Below are positions 9,254 through 19,300 of a stretch of DNA of 42,314 nt, one piece after another. Every line of letters starts with the position of its first letter. Position 1 is the first letter of the stretch. A model generated the notes under the pieces. It saw only the letters and a program-made list of their open reading frames with translations. It ran no database searches and was not told the DNA's origin. This stretch comes from Microdochium bolleyi. Taxonomy: Eukaryota; Ascomycota; Sordariomycetes; Xylariales; Microdochiaceae. The DNA lies in the NCBI GenBank assembly GCA_001566295.1, contig KQ964293.1, positions 1-42,314 of the forward strand. Direction: 5' to 3'. A program made the translations under genes and the position numbers.

Positions 9254-10946
9254 ATGGCTGTGTTAAGACCCGCCGGTAGGGAAGCCGAGCACTGGTGTTC
9301 AATGAGGAGATCGTATCGAGAGATTAAAAAACTCTCACAACTATCTCAATATGTTCTTTATATTTTTCCTATAGCCATTGCTTTGGCTATCCCTATCGGT
9401 GTCTTGCTTACGCTTAAAAGAATCAGCGGCGTCGAGCCACGTCTCGGAACACGTCCCACTGCCTCGGGGGATGACGTTATGTCTGTCAGCAGTCCTCGCG
9501 TGCTCGATATTCTTATATGGGCTGAGATTCGTGGATATCGTTATGGATCGCCAAAGCCCTCTGTCGTTTGCTATCGTTTACTACAATTCGGATACGTGGT
9601 ATATTCACAGCTTCAAGCCCAAGATATTCTCGACTACTTTCCCTCTTGGAAAACTATGTTATGATCTTCATAGGGTGCTTGGCCTCATGGTTGACATACA
9701 GAACAATTCTTGAATCAGGTTATTCTACAGTTCAGTGGGTAGTCGTGTTCAATAAAATACTCGTTTCATGCTTCATATCATCAGGTGTTCTCCTTGGCGA
9801 GAAGGCAGGGATACAGCTTGTGTCATTAGGATATCAACAACAATCTTTCCAGCTTCGCATTGAACGGAGTAAAGGGGATTTAGATTCTTTAAGATGGTTG
9901 TCTGAAGAAGTGGAGTACTTAAAGAACACACGGCGAAGCTGGGGATCATTGATTTACAGACTCTTTTCGCTTTACCAAGTTGGAAAGTCTAATATTCCGG
10001 AAGTGCTACAGAACGAGCAATCAAGCGGAGAGTTTGCCGAAAGGCTATGGGAAGCCTTTACGACAATGAACCCGGAGATGCTTGAGAAGCATGTGCTAAA
10101 AGAAGATGTTCAACGTCGAGTGAATACGCTCTTCCCCCACACAAAAGATATGCCAGCCATTGGATACGATACTTGGCTAAAAAGGATTCAAGACATTGGA
10201 GACGAGTACCGTATTATTAGTAGCAACGAAAACGATATGGCCCAGGCTATTCGGTCCCTAGACAAGGTTTGCCTATGCCTAGTTGGTTTTCTTACACTTC
10301 TGGTCTTCTGTAAGATGGTTTCTACTAATAGTTTTATATCTCTATTTACTAACATAGCATCATAGTCTCATTTCTTCAAGCTTCAGTATTAACTAGCATC
10401 GCGACAGCTGGGACAACGATTCTATCAATGTCGTTCATGTTTGCTGTTACAGCTCAGGAGTTCATCGGGTCTTGTATATTTCTATTCGCGAAGCACCCTT
10501 ATGACGTAGGAGATAGTCTGGTCATTACGAACGCTGAGAAAGAGCATCTGATCGTTGTGAGGATATCTCTTCTCTTTACTGTGTTCTCTCGCACGGATAC
10601 ACAGGAGATTGTGCAGATACCTAACATTACACTGAACAACCTATGGATCGAAAACCGTTCCAGAACCCAATTCAGTCGATCAGTATTCCAACTAGAAATC
10701 CCTCGAGCTGTACCTCTCGGCAGTCTTGAAAGCGCGCTACGCACATTCGTTGAAGATGAAGCCAATTCACCGTACTGTCATGCACATGGTGTAGTATCTC
10801 AAACTGGGATCGGGAACGGAGACAGGCTTCCATGCTCTATAACTATTGAGCACAGGCTTGCCCTACTCCACAACAACGTACGAGAGGCGCTTCACGATAG
10901 ATTAATGCGGCAGCTAGAAACTCTCTGTCGCACTTATGAAAGCTGA
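9254..10946 (+). CDS. MscS-family mechanosensitive channel (Msy-like), apparent frameshift
   Basis: Three frames together encode one fungal Msy1/Msy2-type channel of about 545 residues. From ATG 9254 come the first transmembrane helix (YVLYIFPIAIALAIPIGVLL) and IWAEI; the next family-conserved helix (WISLWIAK) follows in another frame, so one base seems missing near 9530. The second frame runs to 10309. A 56-bp GT-AG intron (10310-10365, GTAAGA donor, CTAAC branch site) leads to the pore helix and beta domain: ATAGTTILSMSFMFAVTAQE, IGSCIFLFAKHPYDVGDS and ISLLFTVF..IVQIPN. The region that holds a calcium-binding EF-hand in known fungal relatives (about 10100-10210) keeps flanking matches but lacks the Asp-rich loop. 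Family members sit in ER or plasma membranes and open on hypo-osmotic swelling. The frameshift could be a real lesion or an assembly error; everything after it is well conserved. Confidence 0.8.
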
Positions 10947-11917
10947 TCAAGAACTCAGATAGAGTCATTGTACTTACGCCAGTTCATATCCTAGTGTCCC
11001 TCTCATGTATATAGCGACCCCACTAACACCAAAATACTACACGCAGTACAGAGCGAGGATTAGAAATGTAAAGCTAGGTAGCATATAGCTTGTTCCTACT
11101 AAAGGCCCACGTTGTCACGATCCGACCCATATGGTCAACCGTCTGGCCGGGCTCCGGGGTTGCTGTTCGGGAAGTAGGTAAAGCTGTCGCAATATTAGAA
11201 CTGTCGAATATCGTTCGTCTTTGGGGTTCGCCGTGTCTCTTAGAATAGATACCACTCTAGCCAATCGCCTGATTTAGGTAATGTGTGAGAATACTACTTC
11301 GATTGATCGCTGAAGTACAAAAGTAGTGACTGTCTGTCTAGGAGATCCTCAACATTGTATATGCCTTTGTCCTCCAGCTCTATGCCTTTCGTATGATGTT
11401 TTTCGTGCTGCGTGTACCGCTCCTTCTAGTGCGGCGCCGCTCCTTTGAGTCTTGGCACCGCTCCATGGTCCCTGGATCCGACTTCATATATAATCTGGGG
11501 TGCTGCCTCCCACATGATCTGCCCTTATCCCTGGCCCGATCCTGCGACCCTGCGAGCTTTTTTGTCTGTTTGCAGGCCAAACAATCAACCTGTTGGCTTG
11601 GGTCGTCACACAGGTCTTCTAACGGGGCAGCGAGAACAGAAAGAGAAAATCACATCTTCAGTATCATATTGAGTCTGGAGGACCGTAATTCATGTGAATA
11701 CTTAACAATCACCATAACGTATCCTCTAGACAAAATGAGGCCAAGGCTCTCGGTAGGATGCAATTGTAAGGAATAGGATATACTATATTCATCGGGGACT
11801 AGAAATGGGGGGGAGAACAGCCGGAAAACGAAGATATGAAAAGCTGTCATTATCCCCTTCGGGCTGGGCCCCAAAATGTATGGCTTCTCTTTATGCAAGA
11901 CAAGTAGCTGCCATCTC
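10947..11917. other. Intergenic, no supported gene
   Basis: Overlapping frames on both strands between 11380 and 11900 have no domain content and no consistent splice structure. An unusual hairpin follows at 11918-11955. Confidence 0.4.
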
Positions 11918-11955
11918 TCAGATGTCTAAGTGCCCTGGCACTTAGAACCATCTGA
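11918..11955. other. Long near-perfect hairpin downstream of forkhead gene
   Basis: CTAAGTGCC and GGCACTTAG form a 9-bp perfect stem around a 2-base loop; this is extended outward by TCAGATG and CATCTGA after a small asymmetric bulge (T versus AAC). In total 16 pairs lie within 38 bases. It is about 90 bp beyond the stop codon of the minus-strand forkhead gene, so it would fall in that transcript's 3' UTR. Confidence 0.7.
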
Positions 11956-12043
11956 AAGTCGTCGCCGACGAAGTATCATACATCCGTCTCAGCTCCAACT
12001 TTGCTCGGGCTAGCAATGCTTCACAACGACTTTTATATAGGCT

Positions 12044-12823
12044 CTAGAGTGTATAGACATGGCCCCGTGGCGCCAAGTCCATGGCACTGCCTAAATCCAC
12101 GTCGGCTGTACTGAGCTCGTTTAGGACATCTCTGAAAATCGAATCGTCTAGATTGCTCTCGAGGACATCGCTGTCGAGGGAATAGAGCATTGCCGAGGGA
12201 GGAGTAGGAGTGGACATTTCCATGTTCTCGTACGAAGCTGTCTCACTCGAGAGCTCTGTGGTGGGATCGAAGCCCCAATCTTGCCACGGATAATAACTTC
12301 GAGGCGTACTAGGCTGCATCGGGTTTATATCAGGAAAGATACACCATACTCTCTCCTTCTTATTGTCTTCTTTTAATCTTGAAATGTTCCTGAAGGTGTC
12401 ATTGAGGCTCAGATTATGCCGGACGCTGTTTTGCCACGACGATTTGTTAATATCATGAACATCAGTGTTCTCCATGAACCATTCGTACAATGTCCTAAGA
12501 GTCATTGGTTGATTTCCTTTTTTTGAGAACGCATATTCGATGATTTCGACATATGGCATTGGTGGGGTTTTCGTCCCATCAGGCAAATAAATGCTTACTT
12601 TCCCACGCGTTTTTGGTCCAGGTATTAGATTTGTTCTCATTAGTGTATTTGCTCTTTTTGGCCTAGGGCTCTGGTGTTGTTGTGATTGTATGGTTTGTTC
12701 GAGAGTAGCAAACTCGCCAATTAGTACCTGCAGGTCATTCTCGAGATTGTGAATTCGGTTATAAGCTCTCTTAAGCTGGTCAGATATTCTAGAGACTGAC
12801 GACTCCAAGTTGATTTTCTCCAT
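12044..12823 (-). CDS. Forkhead (winged-helix) transcription factor
   Basis: ATG 12823 gives 259 residues without introns. Residues 1-50 form a predicted coiled coil (heptad-like ISDQLKRAYNRIHNLENDL), which could allow dimerisation. The forkhead domain spans about residues 87-165: PPMPYVEIIEYAFSKKGNQP opens it, and the recognition helix carries the family signature KSSWQNSVRHNLSLND. The wing region ERVWCIFPD closes it. The C-terminal third is acidic and Ser/Thr-rich with no basic residues until the last few, as expected of an activation domain. Full fungal forkhead proteins are often longer, so this is a compact member; FHA or other domains are absent. A decamer tandem array lies 188-277 bp upstream of the start, and a hairpin lies just after the stop. 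Target genes cannot be inferred. Confidence 0.88.
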   Translation of the reverse strand: MEKINLESSVSRISDQLKRAYNRIHNLENDLQVLIGEFATLEQTIQSQQHQSPRPKRANTLMRTNLIPGPKTRGKVSIYLPDGTKTPPMPYVEIIEYAFSKKGNQPMTLRTLYEWFMENTDVHDINKSSWQNSVRHNLSLNDTFRNISRLKEDNKKERVWCIFPDINPMQPSTPRSYYPWQDWGFDPTTELSSETASYENMEMSTPTPPSAMLYSLDSDVLESNLDDSIFRDVLNELSTADVDLGSAMDLAPRGHVYTL

Positions 12824-13010
12824 GCTTACAGTTGACCACGTGGATAAACAGTCGCATAGTGACTCAATCGAGGATTCCCTTACAAACTAGTTGTAACGTA
12901 TCGAGTAAAGGTGTATTTGGAAAGTTTATTACACGAAGCATCATACACGAATATCCATAGAGGTTGGAGAGCAAATAAGACAAAAAACACACACGGGTAA
13001 ACACCAACAT

Positions 13011-13100
13011 ACAGGACCAGACAGGACCAGCCAGGACTAGATAGGACCAGACAGTATCAGACAGGACCAGACAGTATCAGACAGGACCAGACAGGAACAG
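13011..13100. repeat. 10-bp tandem array, nine units, consensus ACAGGACCAG
   Basis: Nine decamers in perfect register: four exact ACAGGACCAG copies, two ACAGTATCAG, and one each of CCAGGACTAG, ATAGGACCAG and ACAGGAACAG. It lies 188-277 bp upstream of the forkhead start codon. The unit differs by one base from ACACGACCAG in the array at 25091-25340. Confidence 0.9.
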
Positions 13101-13570
13101 GGATGTGATTGGCTAGCAGAAGATCCATGGGGCACGATGACGATACCCGATCTGTCGGGAGGTGGAGCGTGATATTCTAAGTGGGCCGAGCGCGGAACGG
13201 AAGCCTAAAGTGGGGCTGTGTGCGGAATTAATGGCGGGACCGGATGGCGTCCGCGGAGCGCCCGGGAAGCAAGCGCGCACCGCCCTTACCGTTCTATAAC
13301 ACACCGCACCGGAGGTAGGCAGAGCCGCGTGCGACAGATTTCTGACAGGTGACAGACCATGCGGAGACCTCCTGGGCACGAGTGGTAGTTGTGCCGACGG
13401 TGATACGCATTATGCACCAGAGGGCGCGGACGTGCGTTGCTCGTGCGGGAACAGATTGATCGCGCAACGGGCACGAGCAGCGACAACGGCAGCGCACGAA
13501 CGGCCATGCCTGTGGAAAGGAATGGAACGCACAACGTGCCTGCGTTGAGTGACTTGTATAGATAGACATA
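13101..13570. other. GC- and CpG-rich block, no gene
   Basis: The composition switches sharply to GC/CpG-rich between about 13120 and 13520. Several frames are open on the minus strand because of composition, but none has a recognisable domain. It may be a CpG-preserved regulatory block upstream of the decamer array. The stretch 13570-13928 returns to ordinary composition and holds nothing I can support. Confidence 0.4.
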
Positions 13571-13928
13571 CAGCCCCCATCCCTACACTCAGATAGACTG
13601 GGTAAGCAACCGTGTGCCTTTTTCCAAGACCTTATTTCAATTATCCGAAATTAACTCCAGTGAGAACAACCAAGTCCACCACGCTGCCGCACAAAAAAAA
13701 ACCTGTTCGTATGCGCCGGCTGAACGCTCCCTCATAGTCTATATAGCGAGAAAGACCTGAACAGACCTGGTGCGGGTTTCCACAGATTACAGCCCTGACT
13801 GCCCGCGCTTTCCGGTAGTAAGAAGTTCCTTCGGGCTCTTTTACTGATTCCGTAAATAAAATATAGTGCCCCTATGGACCCTGGAATATAACCAAGAACT
13901 GATTGAAGGACAAGATACCAGCAGATCA

Positions 13929-14597
13929 TCACTCTAGAAGGTGCTCTAAAATGGCCAACGGAGCGTGGTTTTCAACAAACTGGGCTAGTTCAGTTGCCAC
14001 TTCTGTGATTTCTTCCGAATGAAGAATTTTGCCGATTTCAAAGGCTGTTACTGTGCTGTGCAGCAGACTAGCGGCGATCCATTGTGCTCTGGTGCAGTGG
14101 TAATCAAGAGAATGGATTACATCACTGTGGGTGGCCTCTTTCTTTGCCAGCGGTGAGGCGTCTAGTTTGGATAAGCATTTCGAGCACGCAGCAAGCGAGA
14201 CAAGAGAAGATCTTGGAGCCACACCGTGGATCTGATAGCTTGTTAACTGGATAACTTCGTGGAAGGTATACACTAAAGCTCTGTTTGGCTCAATGTATGG
14301 TCGTTTCCTATGCGAGATCTTGATACCGAAGTCTGGCTCCAGACTTGAAAGTACGCTAGCAAGAGTTCTTTCAGCTACTGCAATGATACCGACCGGAGAA
14401 AGTTCTATTTCAGCGAGAATATCGGAACATGCTGCTACTAGATAATCTACGACAGTGATACGGGCTGTAGAATCTTGTTTAATTTGGTTCAGTGCCTGAA
14501 GCGATGCTCTGTGTAATGATGGAAAATATCCTGACGTTTCTATCTGCCTTTCATCATCATCGAAGAACCAGGAGGCGGCAGGTATCGCAAGGGACAT
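13929..14597 (-). CDS. Unrecognised helical protein
   Basis: ATG 14597 gives 222 residues (MSLAIPAASWFFDDDERQIE...). The sequence is soluble, helix-rich and evenly composed, with small clusters of Cys (LAACSKCLSKL) and no signal peptide or membrane helix. In general look it resembles C-terminal regulatory regions of fungal Zn2Cys6 or AflR-type factors, but there is no DNA-binding domain and this is only an impression. The frame is open for 15 codons upstream of the ATG, so an upstream exon, possibly carrying a DNA-binding domain, cannot be excluded. Function not assigned. Confidence 0.5.
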   Translation of the reverse strand: MSLAIPAASWFFDDDERQIETSGYFPSLHRASLQALNQIKQDSTARITVVDYLVAACSDILAEIELSPVGIIAVAERTLASVLSSLEPDFGIKISHRKRPYIEPNRALVYTFHEVIQLTSYQIHGVAPRSSLVSLAACSKCLSKLDASPLAKKEATHSDVIHSLDYHCTRAQWIAASLLHSTVTAFEIGKILHSEEITEVATELAQFVENHAPLAILEHLLE

Positions 14598-14904
14598 ATT
14601 GTTGCCCAAGTCCAAGGTCAAATCAGGGACGAGAAATGACAACGCTGCGGCTCGACGATGACTGCTACTCCCAACGCACGTGTGGTAGCGGGAGCTTTCA
14701 TGTTCTCAAAGGCTATAGAGCTGTTATAATCCAAGTCATCAGCTTGAGTAATTACACGAGTACGGTCATATTACATGAGATGTCCTATAATTTTCCTATG
14801 CGCTCAAGTAATCTCAAGAGTCACGAAGCCTTGTGATTAATATACATATCTCTACTACATCTACAAGTTAGAACAAACTGGTCCTGTAACCGGATTTCGC
14901 GCAG

Positions 14905-15309
14905 ATGCTGACTTCTTATTTCGGCAATCCAAATTTGAACGTAAATTACCGCTATTGCCTCGATTGTGGCAAATGGCACGGCTTCACATGCAGATACAAA
15001 GATCAAACAGCCTGTATATACTGTCGAAGCGAGCACCACAGAGGAGGGCAATGCCCAACAGCCGCTTGCCAAACGTGCTATAGAATTCACTCCGGGGAAT
15101 GTTGGTACAAATCACCTGAACCTGAGAAATTTGCAATCCATGATGAGGACTCTTTGTATGAGAGTCGAGTGCAAAACCCGGGAATTGTCCACGTAGTCCA
15201 TAGGGAGCACGAAGAGCCAATAAACCTAGATGGATATGAAATAGAACCCCCCCTCCCCCCCCTCCCTCGAGCTTTTTTAGGACTCAAAAAAAGCAAACAG
15301 CTTATATAG
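14905..15309 (+). CDS. Small protein with three CCHC zinc knuckles
   Basis: ATG 14905 gives 134 residues. The N-terminal half holds three consecutive knuckle motifs: C18-x2-C21-x3-H25-x3-C29 (CLDCGKWHGFTC), C37-x2-C40-x4-H45-x4-C50 (CIYCRSEHHRGGQC, the exact retroviral-type spacing) and C55-x2-C58-x3-H62-x3-C66 (CQTCYRIHSGEC). The second half is acidic and ends with a polyproline run PPLPPLPRAF encoded by a C-rich tract. CCHC knuckles bind single-stranded nucleic acid or mediate protein contacts; they occur in retroelement Gag proteins and RNA-binding proteins. No Gag capsid or reverse transcriptase lies nearby. An acceptor-like CGCAG sits immediately before the ATG, so an upstream exon is possible. 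Confidence 0.6.
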   Translation: MLTSYFGNPNLNVNYRYCLDCGKWHGFTCRYKDQTACIYCRSEHHRGGQCPTAACQTCYRIHSGECWYKSPEPEKFAIHDEDSLYESRVQNPGIVHVVHREHEEPINLDGYEIEPPLPPLPRAFLGLKKSKQLI

Positions 15310-15738
15310 AAGATTGTAGGCTGGCCTTCTCGGGAACACCTCTTACTTTATCTACTATAGGCGGACTATCTCACAATTGGCGGACACTAGAGTAGTTGCT
15401 ACTCATTTCTGTGTTTGCGAGAGCACTAGGCTGAACATTTTAGTAGGAATAGAATAGTGGCCTGACGACTAGAAAGAAGCTGACTAGATGAGGAAGCATA
15501 GCTCAGGCTATTCGAAACAGCAGTTGGGACCGAGAGAACTTTTGGAACATATCCACTGAGGATAGTATAGCCATTCAGCTACAATCACCAATCAGATAAT
15601 CGACAGTTAGTCGAGCTAGCAGAACATCTTAGCGTCGCTAACTATATTGGAAGTTTGTTATAATTTTCCTAATAAACAACTGTTCCACGATCCTTGATAT
15701 TCAGGTTTCGTATATTTTCGGAGAGACGATTTATAAAT
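15310..15738. other. Intergenic, no gene seen
   Basis: No convincing frame or repeat; it contains the presumed promoter or a possible upstream exon of the membrane protein starting at 15739. Confidence 0.4.
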
Positions 15739-16625
15739 ATGCGGAAACTCCGATATAGATTGCTGTCTAGTTCTTTCTCGTGCTCTACCTCGATGATATT
15801 AATCAAGTGGTTCGCTATGCTGTTCAACCTGAAGTCCATCGAGCTAGCCTGGGTTTTCTCGTCCTATGCAGGAGTATTTCTCCTCCATACTTTCCAACGA
15901 TCAGTACCAATCACGAGACCGAGTTTTAAGTTTCGGAAATACATCACGCTCTTGTGCCATCTGAGTATACCGATTGCCGAAATTAGCAGATTCCATCTAC
16001 GAGCAGTCTATCAACAACCAGTCCCTACAGTCAGTGACTTTGGTCTTTGTATTGCACACTCTATCACGGCACTTATTCTTACGTCAAGATTAAGAGTTGG
16101 TGACAGATCTATTGCCCGCCCATCCTATCAGGCGATCACCTCAATTCGCCTCTGTCTGTCGGCAATCGCCTACTTGACGGGAGATCCGTTCTTATATCGA
16201 GCGTCAATCCGCATCATTAATGGCTTTGTCTACCCACGTATCGGTATCAAGGTTCTCGGTCGGATGAAAGTCCTGCCATCCTACTCGGCCGTCTACACCG
16301 CATCAAACTTTATAGCTTCCGTCGTCTCAATACACGAGACTCAACTCGCTCTTGCGCCGCATATATTTCTGCTCACTTTTGTGGCAATCCTGAACCTCAA
16401 CCGATGGGTCGCATGGCACGTGCAGGAGCCGTAAGTGTTTCTTGTCTATGTTTGGAATGATCTATACTTACGTAGAGTAGGAATTTGAACAATCGACCAG
16501 TAGATGCACTGGTCAAGGCGCTGGCCGCAGCTGGATTCACTGAGATACCAGAGAGAAATGCGCCAGTCTCAGTTATAGCCGCAAGCGGCACAAGCACCTC
16601 TGAAGCCAGCCCTAGTCTTCAATAG
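15739..16625 (+). CDS. Multipass membrane protein, one intron, unknown family
   Basis: ATG 15739 starts exon 1, which ends at 16430. The apparent stop there lies inside a GTAAGT donor; removing the 50-bp GT-AG intron 16431-16480 gives exon 2 in frame to a stop at 16625. Total length is about 278 residues. Five or so hydrophobic segments are visible (for example LAWVFSSYAGVFLLHTF, YITLLCHLSIPIAEI, IAHSITALILT, LCLSAIAYL and LAPHIFLLTFVAIL), separated by Arg-rich loops. The exon-2 tail (VDALVKALAAAGF then Ser/Thr-rich) is soluble and probably cytosolic. I do not recognise the family; it is not a PTH11 or MFS pattern. The splice join is strongly supported by reading frame and composition. Confidence 0.6.
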
Positions 16626-17671
16626 GGATCCTTCCGCTATATTTGCATAGAGCTAGTAAATGTTTTGCGCTGAAGCATAAGCAGCATACGGTAACCAAGG
16701 CATCAAGTCGAGAAGGGGTCCAGCGTGGCGCACATTATCACCAGCCAATAATTTAAATCCAATACACAAACGGACCGAGTACATAACCACAGCTCACCGA
16801 ATCCAGTCCAATGTGGTTTTCCACTTATACTTAGCACTTCCGTGTATCGCCCTTTGCTAGCTTGATGTATTCGTGTTTCCAAAGTTGGCACAGACTCGTA
16901 ACGCTCTTGCAGACAACCCTACCAACAAACAAGTCCATGGCGAGATTTGCATGTGCTAATGGCTATTTGAAGTAGGAGGCGATACTCTTTATAGGAGTGC
17001 AAAGCTAACTGGGGGCCAAGTCGTCTTGTAGGAAGCTGTGTAAGGGGGGATGTATAACGTTGCACGTGGCCACTCGGCCCGTGCTGCATACTACTTGCCG
17101 TGGAGGAGTTATTAATGATAGAGTATCGCAATGGTCAAGACTTGATCAACTCTATAAGGCCTCGAATGTAACAAGGTTGGCACTAGGCTAGAGGGTTCTA
17201 TATGTCTCGAGACTTATTACTACGATCTAGAGCCCCGCCCATCTCTCCCGGTGACAGCGGGTTCAAGAGGCGCTCTCTATAGAAGCACGGATCGAGCTTC
17301 AAACATCCAGAACGATCAAGACATTGAGAACCAGAGCAGCAACAACCGTTAGTAGCTATCGCTAAAGCTTTCTAACAGGCACGGCCAGGTTTGAGTTCTC
17401 CCAGGCAGGGCGGAGTTGTGCGCAATGTGTGACTCGCCAGGTTTGAATTGATAGGGCAGTAGCGCCGACTAAAAAGTGGTGCAACACAATGCCGCCAGAA
17501 TATAACATTGTTCTACTTTGCTATCTCTTTGGATCACATCACCGACATAATTTTCAAGCTGTATACAAGTGCCTGAATAACTACTGATCTGGCTCAGAGA
17601 GAACGCCATATTAGGTGTATACGACTGAACTTTCGTCGGAAAATGGATCTAGGAAACTATGTATGATGTGA
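16626..17671. other. Intergenic, no gene seen
   Basis: Short minus-strand frames without ATG at 16703-16891 and 16919-17131 have no domain content. I looked for tRNA-like structure around the GGTTCAAGAGGC stretch near 17260 and found none. Confidence 0.4.
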
Positions 17672-19105
17672 TCAATTGTGATCTCGGCGCCGACGGGACC
17701 GTGGTGTACAGCGGGGCCTGCAACGGGGACACCACCAATCTCTCGGCATCTTCTCCTCGAGATTAGTACCAAGTCTGCAGACTGTATGCATCCATGTGTG
17801 ACAGCCGTCACACTGGATGATCCCTACATTGCACTGGACAACCTTGATATTATTCCTAGCCGACTGCTTGCATTCATAGCAGTCGACTGTCGCATCATCC
17901 CCATCCTCTCTGCCATCTCCAGCTTTGCTTCTTCGCGGTTGTATTCGAGTTTTCTTCAATGGGATGGGACTGTCATCTGCAAGTCTCTTGCGCTTGCGCG
18001 TCTGTGGCTTGTCTGTATCGTCCATGCGCAATCTTACGCTCTCCACAGCTCCCGTGATTGTCACTGCCTTTTGAACGGGCTGGGGATTTTCGTAGTCCTG
18101 ATTTGACTGGGGAGTCATCGCGGGCCCTCTATCCTGAACCACGTCCGATAGAACACCGAATCGATCCGCGATGTTTGACAATTGCTCCCATACCTCAGTG
18201 CGTATGGACTCAGCCTGTGCGCCATAGACTTCTATTGTCTTCTGTAATAATGTAATGTTCTTTGTGATAGAAGCTTGATTGGAGATAGTAATCTCAAACT
18301 GCTTTGACAACTTATCGACACTACTAAGTGTTTCGGCCTGTCTGGCTTCGTTCAGTATGGTATTGGCAACAAGCTTGTCGTTCATCGCTGAGATGATCTC
18401 CTGCTGGTCCGCGTCATGACGGTCTCTCTGGATCACGTCTTGAGCGACATTGTATATCGACTGCAGAGCTGCTTCGACCTTGTTATTACTCTGTGCGATC
18501 GAGATCTCGAAGTGGTGACTCATATTCTCGGTAAATCTCAAAATGTCAGCGTGTCTGGCTTCACTCGCTGAGAAGGTGGCTTCAAGCCCGCTGGTAATAA
18601 TAGCAGTAATCTCTTGCGGGTCTACAGCACATCGTTCTCGTTGGAATAACTGTTCAGCAATCTTTTGCACAGACTGTATAGCTGTCTCGACGCTGGCATA
18701 GCTTTGTGAAAGAGGATCATGATGGCAAGAAGTAACCTCAAAATGTGTAGACATCTTCTCGACGATGTTGTTCATCGCGGCCATGATCTCCCGCTGGTCA
18801 GCATCATATCGGTCTCTACGCATCATGTCTTCGGCGATGTTGTGCATGGACTGTAGGGCGCCTTCGATCTTAGTGTAGATCTCCTGGACTTCTCCCTGTA
18901 TGCAGCCTCTCAAACTCGGGTCTTCAAGCCACGCACTCGTCGCCTCGACTGCTGCCGTTGCGGCAATATTTTTGAGCCGAGGCTCGCCGTGCTTGATGAT
19001 CCATGTGAGACATTTTGCGAATTCCTCTTTCACAACTTTTGTGAGTGTGGCATAGAATTCGTCCTGCCATTTGGGCCGATGTGTATGCTCCCGATAAGAA
19101 GCCAT
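17672..19105 (-). CDS. PHD-finger protein with three internal helical repeats
   Basis: ATG 19105 gives 477 residues without introns. A C-terminal PHD finger (residues 409-462) has the full Cys4-His-Cys3 pattern: C409, C412, C432, C435, H440, C443, C459, C462, with the diagnostic CDGCHTWMH and WWCPRC. Such fingers usually read histone H3 tails. A basic nuclear signal (TRKRKRLADDSPIPLKKTR) precedes it. The N-terminal 300 residues are helical and contain three diverged repeats beginning near residues 79, 138 and 209, each reading roughly xVExAxQSxxxIAxxxxxRxRxxxDxQEI. This suggests duplication inside the gene and a rod-like or coiled-coil oligomerising region. Spacing of 59 and 71 residues shows the first unit is shorter. 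A 20-bp tandem array lies 196-315 bp upstream. It is likely a chromatin-associated regulator; targets are unknown. Confidence 0.85.
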   Translation of the reverse strand: MASYREHTHRPKWQDEFYATLTKVVKEEFAKCLTWIIKHGEPRLKNIAATAAVEATSAWLEDPSLRGCIQGEVQEIYTKIEGALQSMHNIAEDMMRRDRYDADQREIMAAMNNIVEKMSTHFEVTSCHHDPLSQSYASVETAIQSVQKIAEQLFQRERCAVDPQEITAIITSGLEATFSASEARHADILRFTENMSHHFEISIAQSNNKVEAALQSIYNVAQDVIQRDRHDADQQEIISAMNDKLVANTILNEARQAETLSSVDKLSKQFEITISNQASITKNITLLQKTIEVYGAQAESIRTEVWEQLSNIADRFGVLSDVVQDRGPAMTPQSNQDYENPQPVQKAVTITGAVESVRLRMDDTDKPQTRKRKRLADDSPIPLKKTRIQPRRSKAGDGREDGDDATVDCYECKQSARNNIKVVQCNVGIIQCDGCHTWMHTVCRLGTNLEEKMPRDWWCPRCRPRCTPRSRRRRDHN

Positions 19106-19300
19106 TGTAGCTGCTATGTTTCAATAATGGGACATACTCTAGCACGGTGTTCTGTTGATACAAGTGGTCTAGCTTCGATTCAAGCTGGAAAGTGTCTGAC
19201 ATTCTAGGCACATAGGCGTAACAAATATAACCAATTGATACCAAACACGACACACAAACATCAAAAGTGGTCTACAATCAAGACAAGCAACAACAGCGAC

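Noticed and set aside
13011..13100. Could the regular repeats be a CRISPR array?
   Set aside because: There are no spacers between units, the unit is only 10 bp, and the context is eukaryotic.
13294..13569. Cys/Arg-rich minus-strand frames in the GC-rich block
   Set aside because: Several overlapping frames are open because of high GC; none has a domain or a convincing start.
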